Shown here piece after piece: positions 11,489 through 24,600 of a stretch of DNA of 64,000 bases. The notes under the pieces are model-generated. The model had not been told where the DNA came from. It did not search any database and was given only the letters and a program-made list of their open reading frames with translations. Every line of letters starts with the position of its first letter. The first letter of the stretch is position 1. Origin of the DNA: Pezicula radicicola (lineage: Eukaryota; Ascomycota; Leotiomycetes; Helotiales; Dermateaceae); contig PDUO01000003.1 of NCBI GenBank assembly GCA_003008705.1, positions 1,372,793 through 1,436,792 of the forward strand, given 5' to 3'. Position numbers and translations under genes: made by a program.

Positions 11489-12404
11489 CTCAAAACTTAC
11501 CTATGTTAAGCAATAACCAGACGATTTGTCGTTGGTAATGGATAGGCTTCATCTCAAGCATTAAGTTACAAATACGTTGGATTGCGTCTGTACGTTTGGA
11601 AGGGGAGTGATCCAGGGGTCCATCGCCGTCGTGCCTCTAATCCTAGCCCAACCCCGTGCGTTTCGTCTCCAAGGTATGGTGAAAGAACTGCGTGTTGACG
11701 GCGTCTGGTAAAATGGCTCCCAAAAGCCCAAATTTCCAAATGTATCTTTATTTCACGAAAACGGTGGAGCAGGAGTGCCCCCTGGAGTCAATTCATCAGA
11801 GACTCAAGGATGGTTGTCCGGCAAGCGTAACCAGTTTTTTCGGTTTTCCCTGAACGTGCCCGCGTTGACTTCCGACTGCATAGACGACAGATATTGTGAG
11901 AATAAGAATCAACGTAGGTTTGAGAACTGTACAGTGATCATTGCTGGGTGAGGACTGCTTTCTCCGCCTCCAGTGTGCTGGTTAGAGGCTCGCTGCGCCA
12001 AAAATCGACATCCTGAGCGAGCGGAAGGGTATTCCTTATGACCCACTTGTATTGTTGTCGCCTCCACAACCTGTTCTTCAAAATACTCACTCATCCTACC
12101 TCGAATGCTCTACTATACCTTCTTCGATTCCTCCCGGGCGTAGTAGTTAGTTACTTGTGAAGGAGTCTTTCTTTTAATCAGCACACTGCGGCCGGCCTTC
12201 TCTTCTCCCTTTCTCCTGAAGATCGACCGCCTGACGTCACTTAAGAGGCTCTTTGATCAAACCGCTGCAAGAGATCCCACACCGACACGAATTGCCATAC
12301 TACACATGAGGCACCGGTGGCCACTAGATTCGATAGCAATCGCGAAGGGAGGACAACACAAGTAATACATTCAAGTAAAAGCAAGCGGCATCGAGCTCGG
12401 GGGG
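11489..12404. other. intergenic / 5' region of the histidine kinase
   Basis: Upstream region of the kinase gene. No TATA box or clear regulatory repeat is visible. Small frames on the minus strand (for example 11909-12094) show no protein character. Confidence 0.45.
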
Positions 12405-15400
12405 ATGCCCGCCAAACAACCACCGAAGTCGCCATTAGAAAAGCCCTCCTCCACGAATCCACGGAGACCTGGTAGCTCGCGGAGAACCAGTAGCGAGAAG
12501 TCCACCCCCCACAGCTCGCCAGTAAGCAAACATGGAATAAAGGCTGCCCAGGCAGTTTCGCCGAGGACAAAGGAAACGGCGTCGGACGTGCCAGGGTCGA
12601 AGATGCACTCCAGTGAGCCGGGCCCAGATCGGGAAGCAAGAGCACACGAGGCTAGCATTGGCGACAGACCTTTGTCGCGCTCAAGTAGGAAGGATGAGAC
12701 ATGTAAATCTAAGGACGAGCAAGCCCTGAGTCAACAGTCAACCCCTCAAGGACAAGGGACTCATAGACCAGAACCTCCAACAAACACTTCGGCTGAAGAA
12801 ATTGAGCGCCTTCGTGCAGCTATGAGTGCACAACTGCAATTGACACAGCATCGTGAAAAGCTGGCAAAGCAACTAGGAGGACGCAGCGATGGACGAAGTA
12901 CCGTAGCAACACCCACTGCTGCTGGCAAAGCAAGGGTTTCTCCAATACATGAGGAAACCGTCTCACCATCATTAGAGGCAGCTTTCTCAAGTCCTATACC
13001 AACAGACATGGAAACATCGTCAACAGAGTCTGCAAAGACAATCCGTGGCATTGTCACACCAGCTGCTGTCACTGCGCGTACTCCTTCGTACCCGTTTCCT
13101 CCCATGAGAACCCCATCAATGCAGATGCAGTTCTCTGGACACAGGCCATTTACTGCACTTTCTCCAACAGTCAATCCTTCAAACTTTGCTGGAGGTTCCT
13201 TTGATGCCACCGGCCCTTATGACCGGTTGATGTCTGGCTCCGTCACACCAGCATCTACCCTAAACTTTCAACCTTCAGGCAATCAACAATTGAGAGAGGA
13301 TCCAAATTTTCCTAGTCCCAACTTATACGACATGAGTCTTATGCTATCAGCTGAACCAGGCCTAGATCCATGGTGGACTACGGTGTGTCAGCTAATGAAA
13401 GACAACTACAAGGCGGAAAGAGTAACCCTAAGTGTGCCCGCTGACTCCACTGACTTGGAGAACGTACCATGGGGTCAGAAGGCAACCTTCAACGTGAATG
13501 AAGAGGATGAGCTGAGCCTGACGTATCTTCCCCGAGGAAGCAGTATGGTCCCCAGCAGTGTAGGTACCAATGACACCTCCAACTCGGACGGTAACAATAC
13601 TGGAGATGGAGAGTCGCCACCTCTCCCAGGCCCTTTGCTGGCACCAACACGTCCTGGACTACAAAGCAGGCATTCCTTCACATCGTACGAAGAAACAAAG
13701 CGTGATTCAGTGTCGACAGTAGAAAGTAGTAGACCATCTGGACGTCCTGCGATGCTCGGCCGGAGTCAGTCATACCTCTCAGCTAATCACACAAATATCC
13801 CTCCTCGTACAGGGACTTTGCAACAGGCAGAGTTGAACCTACAGTCTTTAAAAGATCATCTGGCCTTCGAAGATGAACAGCCGTCAGGAATGTGGAACAA
13901 TCCAGCTACATGCCGAGAGGTACGAGGTCGAGTGTTTCCAGTCCTGCAAGCTCTGGATTACGAAGCGGATCCGTTGATCGACAGCAGCGGCGTGATCAGA
14001 GTTTTAGAACGTGGAAAGGTGATTGCTCTAACTCGTGATTACCCGTACTTCCATAATCAGGATGAGAAGAGCGGCGGGAGCAACAAGTCACAGAGAAGTG
14101 CAAAGTCAAAAGAATCTCCAAAGGAAAAGAAGGCAATGCTCCCTCTTTTGGGTCGTCAAAATTCTCGGCGCTCCAGCCGAAGTACACGAAATCTCTCCAT
14201 TGACAAAGGCAAAGGACCCGAGGGAAGTCCGGCGCCAATGCCGATATATGAAGAGTATGAACAGGCTCCTCCGTCGCCGTGGTCACAATCTCCAGCCCCG
14301 TCGCCTGCTGTGCGTGTGGAAACTGGTGAGAATCCATTCTTTGAGAGCGCCGTTGTTAACGAAGATACGTTCGATCCAAGCGAGATTCAGCAAGACTATT
14401 CTGCTAGGCAGCCAGTGGAAGCAATTGGTGTCGACCGATCATGGACAGTTTTGCACATTCCACTCACACATCCGCTGCTGTCTAAACCAGTGCAGTCTTT
14501 TCGTTTAGATGCTGCGGCTATAGAATCAAGGACGGTTGGTCGAAGCAGAGCAGAAGGTCGTCTGCCCACACGTCCCGACAGTGCTGGGAAGGCGCCCGCC
14601 ACACCTGTAGAGGCAGGCAGAGAAAAGCGGACTCCCATCGCTATCTTGTCTATTCTCAGCCCTATCATCCCCTACCCGTCTAGTCTCCGACATTCTCTAG
14701 AAAACCTCGCACCACATCTAGCTACTTCCTTCTCTCTTTGTCGACACTTTTCCAATCTAGAGACTGAAGTGGCCGGCTTGTCTAGAAAGCGCCCACAAAC
14801 TGCTGGTTTTGGAGCCGTATCACGTGGTGTTAGTGGTGGATTGCCATACTTACCAGTCGAGGATGAGACTATCCAGCAGTCTACTGGTGGAAGTATCACA
14901 AGTCCGAGTGATTATTCCGGTTTGTCCAGAAGCGCAAACGGATCGTCTCCAGGCGGCACACCAGGATGGGACCCCAGTGCCGTTGGTCTCACACCTCTCG
15001 ATAAGAGAACGAATGGTGGCAGTCCGCATTACAGCTCTGGAGATGGCTATTTCAGCTCTAAGACAAGACCTGGCTTATCCAGAGTTGACACGGTTGGCTC
15101 GTCTAGCAGCATTACAGGAGCCAGGAAAGCATCCAAGGAGAGCTCCCCAGCTGATAGCAAAGCACAACACATACACCGAAGTGGAGACGACAAACAAGTG
15201 GAGTTTGAGACGGGAGTTGAAGACTGTGCCAGAGCAAAGGAATCTCATGACGACTCTAATTCCCAGCTTGAGAATGCAACAAACCTGCCTTCTCGTCGTC
15301 AAAACACTCGTGCTGCTTCCACTCAATCAATCAATAAGGCGGAGCGGACCCATACTCAGCTACACTCGTATGGAGCGGACTTTAGCGCAACATTCCAATC

Positions 15401-18400
15401 TCTACCTACAACATCTACCCCGACAGCAAAGGTAGTGGCAAAATCGCACTCACGAGCAAGTTCACTCTCAGCACCAACTGATATGCCGCCCCCTTCAGAT
15501 CGGTTGAAGGGACTTATGTTGGACTCCTTACCCGCCCATGTTTTTGTTGCTTTGCCACAGACTGGAGAAATAGTCTGGGTAAATAGCCGCTACTTGACTT
15601 ACCGAGGCCAGAGCGTTGCTGAGCTTTACCAAGATCCTTGGGCGAGCATTCATCCCGAGGAAAGAGAAGAGTATCTCAAGTCGTGGACTCATGCTGTGAA
15701 GACTGGGGAGCAATTCTCGATGCAAGTTCGCATTAAGAGATTTGATGGCACCTATCGCTGGTTCTACACACGAGCTGTAGGCTCTCGTGATACGAGAGGG
15801 GTCATAGTGCAATGGTATGGTTCGCATATGGACATCCATGACCAGCACATTGCGGAAGTCAAAGCAGCGAGACAGGAAGAAATCGAGGCATCCGAAGCCA
15901 AGCATCGACTACTCGCTAACCTCATACCCCAGATTATCTTCGCTGCGACCGAGGATGATGGAGTCACATTTGCAAACGAGCAATGGCTTTCATACACTGG
16001 CCAGACTTTCGAAGACTCTCTAGGATTAGGTTTCATGGACTATGTACACCCCGAAGACCTTGCCAAGTGCCGCATACCAACTGATAGACCCCCAACTCCC
16101 TCGCAACGACGTCCCAAAAAGCCAGCGGAGCCTAGCAGGACACCCTCGCAGTCTTCATCCGGTGGCAAATCCTCCATAGTCTCTGATGTGCCTACAGAAA
16201 CAACTGTCAAAGGTGTCCATCATTCATTATCAAGAAACAATAGCTCCGATGAGGGTTTCTTATATGAAATGCCAGCAGCTGATCTTTCTGAGTTGGCGAG
16301 ATCCGGTGTCATCAAGATTGCTACTGATAGTAATGGTAGACTCTCATACACTACGGAAGTCCGACTTCGAAGCAAGACTAATGAGTACCGATGGCATCTT
16401 GTTCGCTGTGTGGAAGTTGATAATATCAATCTCGGTAGTGGGGATGGTTCCTGGTTTGGGGCCTGTACGGATATTAATGACCACAAGTTGCTCGAAACAA
16501 AGCTAAAGGAAGCGATGGATTCGAAGAGCAGGTTCCTGAGTAACATGTCGCACGAAATCCGCACCCCATTAATCGGTATTTCCGGCATGGTAAATTTTCT
16601 TCAGGATACTGTTTTGAACGACGAACAACTTGACTATACCAATACAATCCAGTCCAGCGCGACAAACCTGTTGGACATCATCAATGATATTCTTGATTTA
16701 TCGAAGGTGGACGCGGGCATGATGAAGCTTTCTTATGAGTGGTTCCACACTCGGTCGTTGGTGGAGGAGGTCAACGAGTTGGTCTCGAGTATGGCCATCA
16801 CCAAGCGGCTTGAATTGAACTACGTCGTCGATGTTGATGTTCCTGAGATGGTGAAAGGTGACAAAGTTCGAATTCGCCAAGTACTCCTCAATGTAATTGG
16901 CAACGCTATCAAATTTACAGCTTCAGGCGAAGTCTTCAGTCGATGCAGAGTATTCAGAGACCCTTCGACAACTACAGGGCAGAACGAGATCATGTTAGAG
17001 TACTCTATTATTGACACCGGTCGTGGCTTTACCCAAGAGGAGGCAGATCTTATATTCAAGCCATTCAGTCAAATCGATGGTAGCAGTACTCGACAACATG
17101 GTGGTAGTGGATTAGGTCTGGTTATATCCCGTCAACTAGTCGAGTTGCATGGGGGGAAGATGCAGGGAAGTGCTGTACCTGGCGAAGGCTCAACATTTAC
17201 TTTCACTGCAAAGTTTGGTCTTCCAACCCATGACGACTACCCAGAACCCTTAGCTACACCGCATCTACTACCGAGCCAGACTCCATCCACCAAGTCGTCT
17301 ATTACTTCCATCTCGAATGAGATGACTACTAATAAGGAAAGTGCTGGAATCCCAATCATGCAGAGTGGCATGGTGCAGTCTCCAGCAGCGAAGAGTGAAT
17401 CAAGTGTTGATTCGCCTGCTGTAGCATCATCGGGCAGTTCAATCCCGTCTACAAAGTCTGCGCGTTCGCACATCACTGCTCGGTCATCAATGTCGTCAGT
17501 TAACCAGAATCTTTCCACGTTCAGCGAAGCAGCTAAAGCAACTGGGTCCGATCCTGCACAAATGAAGTTCGCGCTGCCCCCAAGATCTGCATCTGGGTCC
17601 TTAGATGATACGTCAATCCCACCTACGGCAATCGCCATGATATCAGAATCCTCGGAAACTACCATCAAGCCTACAGAACCATTGTCTCCCGATGATATGT
17701 TAACACGAGATGGAACCTTAACTGAACCTTTATCTCGACAGAGTAGCGGATCGGCCTCTGACCTAAAGCACTTTCGGCCCCCCATGTACTCGATTCTTCT
17801 CATCTGCCCTCAAAAACACAGTCGTGAAGCCACTACCCAGCACATCGAGATCACTCTGCCCAAGGACGTGCCACACCAGATCACTCCCATGTCAAGTGTT
17901 GAAGAAGCCCAGTCAATGATCAGTGGAGATGACCCTGTCATATTCACACACATTGTGCTCAACCTGGCTTCGGCAGGAGAGATTGTTGCTCTGATAGACC
18001 AGATCTTTTCGAATGTGTCTCTACCGCAGACATCAATTGTTGTTCTCTCAGATCCAGTACAGCGACAAGAGGTCATTAAGTTGGCATCATCATACGACTA
18101 CGAGCAGCTCTCCAGAGACAATCGCGTGAACTTCATTTACAAGCCGGTCAAGCCTTCTAGATTTGCAGTAATATTCGATCCTGGTAAAGAGCGTGATCTG
18201 AGTATCGACCGAAATAGATCTGCAGCCCAGCAGAGTGTTGCGAATCAAAAACAGAACTACCTTGACGTCGAAAAAAGACTTGGCAATAAAGGACTCAAGG
18301 TCTTGTTAGTTGAAGATAATCTGGTGAACCAAAAGGTCCTACTGAAGTTCCTGAGCAAAGTTGGAATTGCGGTTGAGCTTGCGCTCGATGGTGTTGAGTG

Positions 18401-18772
18401 CACAGAAACGGTGTTTTCTCATCCGCATTCATTCTACTCTCTCATTCTGGTAAGTCTACTTTTTCATCCATCTCGGTGTTCATAGGCAGCTAATTCTGTA
18501 TTCAGTGTGATCTCCATATGCCTCGCAAAGACGGTTACCAGACCTGCCGCGAAATTCGCGAATGGGAGGAAAATGAAAAGCATCCAAGAATGCCAATCAT
18601 CGCTCTTTCGGCGAACGTAATGGCTGATGTGCTGGACAAATGTGTTTCCGCTGGTTTCAATAGTTATGTCACCAAGCCAGTTGACTTCAAAGCCCTCAGC
18701 AATGCGATGGGCAATCTACTGGATCCATTGGAACCAGAGGCAGCATCTAACCTGGGACAGATTCGACATTAG
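12405..18772 (+). CDS. hybrid histidine kinase with GAF-like, two PAS, HisKA, HATPase and receiver domains
   Basis: Exons 12405-18449 and 18506-18772; 2103 residues. The intron (18450-18505, GTAAGT...CAG) falls two codons before the phospho-accepting Asp. Order: low-complexity Ser/Pro-rich N-terminus; a split GAF-like region (WWTTVCQLMKDNYKAERVTL near residue 325 and the part near 735-800); PAS 1 (~1034-1145); PAS 2 with a long insert (~1165-1360); HisKA with SNMSHEIRTPL (His1383); HATPase with NVIGNAIKF, DTGRGF and GGSGLGL (~1483-1600); a Ser/Thr-rich linker; a degenerate receiver-like domain (~1793-1925); and a canonical receiver (LLVEDN ~1965, Asp2017 in CDLHMPRKDG, TKPVD). Expected role: cytosolic sensor feeding a His-Asp phosphorelay (HPt then response regulator). 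No membrane segment. The fungal HK group is not assigned. Confidence 0.95.
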
Positions 18773-21636
18773 GACCTTTCACGATACCCTTTCACCTTAC
18801 CCGCATCTTCCGGAGTTATTCTTCCTTGTATCGCATTCGATATACATGGTGTTGCAGTGGACACCTGTAATTTCGACTTTTTACTTTTCCTTCATCTGTA
18901 CAATATGAGCGACAGACGGCGTGGTATTTCAGCTTCTTTTCACTAACAGAGTCCTTTTCTTCCACGGATACGGATTGGATTTTATCGTAATACTTTTACA
19001 TCTCTCTTTCTCACTACACAACGAACTTTTTACTCACTACAAACTTGCATGGAACGGATTGGAACGGCGTGTGGACGATGATGACATGATCAAAAACCGT
19101 ATATTGACATGCCGAAATGAATATGAACCGACAAAAGGATTTTGAGCGTTTTACGGCTTGCTTTGCAAGCATTATTTGCTATCGCATAGCGTATGTGTGT
19201 GACTATTAGCTGGGCTTTTTGCTTGTTTTGCAATTTTATTTTGGGGCTCGCTGTGGCGAATGGGGATGATCACGGATGAATCATCAGGGTTGGGATTTGA
19301 GGCTTCTATTCCTGCGGTTCCATGGTGCTGGAAACTTGTTTTTATTTTATAATAGGAAGATACAGCATGGCGTAGCAAGATGCTTGTGAAGAGCCTGGCG
19401 TGTATTATAGAGGCAGACGCTGCTATTAAGCTACTACAACTTGATGAATAAAGTTCCATGTGCTCCTGAATGTGATCGTGCGGTCCAGTGATACGTCAAA
19501 TCTACAGCGATACGTTACTTTTTCAATTTCTAAAGGCAACAACGCTTATTTAAAAATTCGCAAGACACAGAAATATTTGTTATAGAGTTATTAATATTTA
19601 GGCAATTTAGAGGTATAATTAATTGCTGGATAATTAAGTTATTATAGAAAACCGAAATTTATTTGCATACAGTAGTAAAAAAAGTTGACGTTTCTCTGGG
19701 AAAGTGTCGTTTTGTTGTGCTTTACTAAAGTAGGCGAGCCTCTGTTGTGGTAAGGTCGTGAGGTCTTACGGTTGACTCGGCTTTTGTGATTGTGCATGGC
19801 TACGCAAGCCGGCTTGTCTACGAGATGGAATCACTACAAGACTTGGTGATTGGGAATCAAGAGACCAAACCAAGTATACGAACAACAACAATACAAAGCC
19901 TCGAACGTCTGAAGCAAGAGCGCATACATCGAATCACAAATTTTAAGATTTTGCCTGACAACTCTTGACCTAACAAATACTACACAGATAAGTGAAAATG
20001 CCTGTCATCTACATGACCGTGTCGGGATGACAATTCTTACAACCACATCATACAATCTAATCCAAAGATTACTTAGGATCGGTATTGAAGTGATCTAGAA
20101 CGGCTCATTGTTGCTGAATCAAGAATCTACGTCTTGTTCCCTCATGGTATAATGGTATTAATATCGAGCTTAATCGAGGCTCGACTTTAAGTTCGTTTCA
20201 TTTGGTCATGGCAACTAGCTAAGCTGGGAAGCCACAAGAAAGTTCTTTTACTTTCAGGTTGATTCTCGAAAAGTAGGTTAGCATGTAGAGATTGATGAGT
20301 TTCGAAGGGATTCGTTTTAGCTGTTATGAGGTGATAGAAGGATGATTGGTAGTCGTGTAGATGGAATTTTGGGATTGGTGTAGCAACCAAAGTTAATAGT
20401 AGCAGCAAGACAGAAGGACGAGAATGAGATGTTTCCAATCCATACTTGTCAGTCTATTTCCAGTTTATAACTAAGCATGGTTTATATCTAAGCTAAAAAA
20501 GCTACCTTAACCCACTTTTGTTTAGAGTTCGGGAATGTCTCATTCCGTGTTGATACTTGGTAAATGTGATCAAGTATGTACCTAAAGCAGCCAATACCGA
20601 GTACTTAACGGGATGGAGATTGGTTTGGAAGCTACTAGAGAACCGTCTCGGTAGTGTGAGGTCTAGATTATATTAGCGGTATACCAAGTACACTAAGATC
20701 AACACACTTTCTGATGTAATGACTACGTATCAGATCTTTAGCAACTAAAGTAACTTCCTTCCGCTTTTTGTTCTCTATTTTCGGATGGTATGTCTCCAAA
20801 GCTCAGATGTCGATGTCGGAACCCGATCTTGAAGTCAGGTCTCTCGATGCAGAATTGCGGAACACCAAGAAGGCCAGTGTAGCCGATGGGATTGTCTCAC
20901 CAGCTTTGGGTTCTAAGTTAGTCGAGAAGCTTTGAAGACTGAGGGAAGTTTGGTTCAAGAGGATGAAAGAAAATTAGGGTGATTGTAATCATTTGGGTGT
21001 TTGTTGCCCAGTCGCCCAAGAGGAAGATCAGCTGAAATCCAGAGCTCTTAACTTAGATGATAGAGTAATAGAGTAATGAATTGGTTTGTAAATAAGTTGA
21101 TGCTGTTATTAGAATTTGCTGTGAAGAGTCGACATGTATGTCCAACGTTTTAGATATTAATATTATAGTATCAGCTCCATAATATATGGCGGATAGTATT
21201 TACTTTTGTGTAGTGCAGCTGATCTCAAATCGGTCTTAAATCTAACAGCGTTAAAGGCATCGATAGATAATTAATACATTCCAAGTAATTGATTTACTAT
21301 ATAAATGATTAAGGTAAGATTACCATCTGTTGCAGTCTGTGTTGTCATTCGAACAATTTCGGGGGAAAGATAATCCCGGGGGCCGAGCACGGGGCAAGGA
21401 AAGCACGAGGCTGACAGCCAAGCCTTTTCGGTTAGCTCCGCGTTGAACAGCAGCAGGTGCAGGGTTCTCAAATAATTCCAACCTCGTCGCGGTCAACATT
21501 TGCACGACATAACAAATCACCATCAACAATAACGACCCCCACAACCTTGCCCATTGTTGATACTTGATTCCCCTTACCCATTCCCCGATTCACCACTGCT
21601 CTCCACCCTCGATTTGCTGTCATACTAATTGGCACG
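18773..21636. other. intergenic, 2.9 kb
   Basis: Starts as the kinase 3' region, then becomes AT-rich (19500-19700; 20440-21330). It holds one possible coding relic at 20807-21076 (see findings) and a tRNA-like A-box near 20145 that I rejected. The last 300 bp are GC-richer and serve as upstream region for the next gene. No intact gene is supported. Confidence 0.5.
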
Positions 21637-24600
21637 ATGGCGGGCGAGCGACGCACTCGCGCGAAGACTCGGGAGAACCCAAGCCCCGGAGGCTTCAGGT
21701 CTCTTGACGTGGAGCCGCGCAAGAGCAGGAAGAAGGCAACGAGAGCGACAGCCAAGCGCAATGCGGAAGCAGAACAGGCCCAGGTGGAAGTAGAACAAGT
21801 AGAACAGCAGCAGCGTCTGCCATCGCCCACCCCAACGGCATCAAACTCGATGGTCTCTGCCGACTCGCGCTCCGTCTCCGAAGGCGATGAGTCTCGATCT
21901 ACTGCTTCCCCAGCACCAGTACCTCAAGAAGTCAAACCTACCCGAAAGCAAACAAAGACGCCAGTTGCCGGCCCTTCTCTCCTCGATAACCTTGAAAAGG
22001 AAGTTGTCAACCAGTCAACACGAACTCGATCGAATAAGAATCGAAAGCGCGCGCGGGCAGAGGACGATACTAGCAACCCAGATGAAGCCCACGAGCAACA
22101 TCCAGCCAAGCGCAATCGACCCAGCGAGCCGGAGATGATCCAAAAGGATGACAAGCTGATTCCGCATGAGAGCGTCGAGCAACATGCTCCAGTTCTCCAA
22201 GATGACGCCACAGACTACGCTTCTCAACATAACGACACCGCAGTCCAAGAAGAGCCTGATCAACAGCAGACTCCAACTCCCTTGCGCTATACCCCTCAAG
22301 TCGATCGCCTCAATGGAGATGAGGTCATACAGAAAGAGGCTCTCCAATACCAAACCCCAGCTCCTCAATGCGACACCCCTCAAATCCATAGTAGTAACAA
22401 AGAGGTCGTCGAAGAAGATGACGCTCCAACTCCCACCCCCCAGCACTACACCCCTCAAATCAACAATAGTAACAGAGATGAGACTATCCAAGAAGGTTCA
22501 TCTCTTCAAGGCGATGCCGCCCGCACCTCAACCCCCAATAACCATACCCCTCAAGTAGATACAAACATCAACGGATCCAAGGCTATTCAGCAGTACAACT
22601 CTCCCAAAGCTGTTGACGCCCCAACATCAGCTCTGTCTAGCCAGCATCCATTCGACAAGACTTTAGCTACTATCCCGCAAGGCAACAACCTAGCAACCCC
22701 GGCTAAAGCTAGCACAGAACCAGAAAAGCGTTCATTGACAACAGGCGGCAAGAGAAAGTTTATCAGATCCCGCGTAATCTACGAACCTAAGCGAATGACC
22801 ATGATTCCTGCCACTGTTGCTCGTGGACCGGTGTGGGACAGTTGGGTGAATGAGGAGTGGGCCATTTACACTAAGACTCCTATTGGTGGCTTTGATAGGA
22901 CTAGGCCTGCTCACAAAGCATTTGAAACCCTCCTTAAGAAGGGGGCCCGAGGAGGTATCCCTGTTCGGCGAACATGGGAACAATTCGAGGCCGACACCAA
23001 GAAAGGAGTCATTTTACCATTGCCATCGTTTGAATTGGACAATTCAAATGATACTGGAAACGAGGCTGGCTCTGAAGATGAAGAGCACTCAGCTCTAGAA
23101 TTGTCAATCATGGAGAACCCTTTTAGAAAAGATACTCCTCCCCAGAAATCCAAGCCAACCGCTACGGTAAGAATCTCCGCAACATATCTGTGAATCATCA
23201 TGCTGATAAATTCTACAGGCAGAATCGCACGGCGCCTTGAGAAAGGAGGTTGCCTCTGTCAATTCGAAGGAGATTGTTACTGTAAACATATCCTTTGTCT
23301 TATTTTATATCGCACACGCTGACAGTTTGTTCTATCGTAGGGTTCACAGAGTGCTTCGAGAAAAGAGGCTCTTTTTGGAAAGTCGAGGAAGGCTGCTACT
23401 GTAAGCTTCACCCCTCATGACTAATGGCGCATACACTGATAGTTGTACAGCAGGATCCACAGCGTACCGTGAACGAGGGGGCTTTGTCTGGAAGACCACA
23501 GAAAATCGCCGAGGTAAGCAGTTTCTTCTGTCACATACTGTGCTTTACATGCTAATACTTCTCTAGCTGGAGCCAAATACAGGAAGCAAGGAGGTTGCCA
23601 GAACCTCAAGCCTCCGGTCAAGTATGACCAATTCTATAACTCCCGCTCCAGTCCCTAATCCCTTTGCGAGTCTTCGAATTGAAGAACATATATTAACGCA
23701 CCCGGCCATGTTAGAGATTGTGAAGGTCGCTTCTCAAGCATTCGCTGCCGATGAAGGGAGACTCTCAAAGCCGATTCCAGATGTTACTGAGTTTGCATCG
23801 TTTCTGGACCGATATCAACGAGGCGGTGCAACATTTACCCATCCACTGCTAATCCAGGACCCAGCTGACGAGAACATGGACGCCGAGGCACCTGTAGTCA
23901 TGTCAGATGAAGAAAGCGAAGTGCTGGATAATCTTAGCGAGCCTCGAACTCCTTCCCCGGAGCCGGAGGCACAAGCGGAGCAGAAAGGTGGATGGCTCGA
24001 TATGCTTAAGACTCCTTTCAAGTTCATCGGTGGCAGCACCAAATCCGCTGGTAATACGCCAGCTCGTAATGGTATTCCAGTTGGCCGAGCAGGAAAGGCT
24101 AGACCTAAATCGGCCGGCCGGGCTCACGGTAACAAGAAGGGACCTGTAGGACTTGAGCAGAAGAAGCTTCAGCGACCTGTGTCGGCTTCAGCTGACACCC
24201 CTTTTGTATCCGCTCCTCTTGACGATCCTTTTAAATCTACGGAAAGCCCTAAGGAACGCAAATGGGTTCCCATTGAGCAGAGAGATCGGATGGACCCTAA
24301 GCGCATTGCGGAAATCCAGGAGATTCACAAGAGACAAGATGAAGAAAAGAAAAGAGAAGACGATATTCATCGAGAAGAGCGACAGAAAAAGCGCGCAATA
24401 GGTCTGGCGAAGCAAGGGGAGTGGGAGGAAGAGCGCATGAACCAGACTACTGGCAGTCTTCACGTTGAGAGATACAAGATGGTCAATGGCAAGCGTAAGC
24501 TTCTGGAAAGCAGGCCGAAGAATGACTCATTCAACTGTAATTTCCTGGACTACTCGGATTCCGACAGCGACGATGAGAGCGAAATCTCCGAGAATGCAGA

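Noticed and set aside
20138..20200. tRNA-like sequence with an A-box (TGGTATAATGG) and a weak B-box-like GGCTCGACT.
   Set aside because: No matching acceptor stem, the B-box lacks the GGTTCGA core, and no anticodon arm folds. At best a relic.
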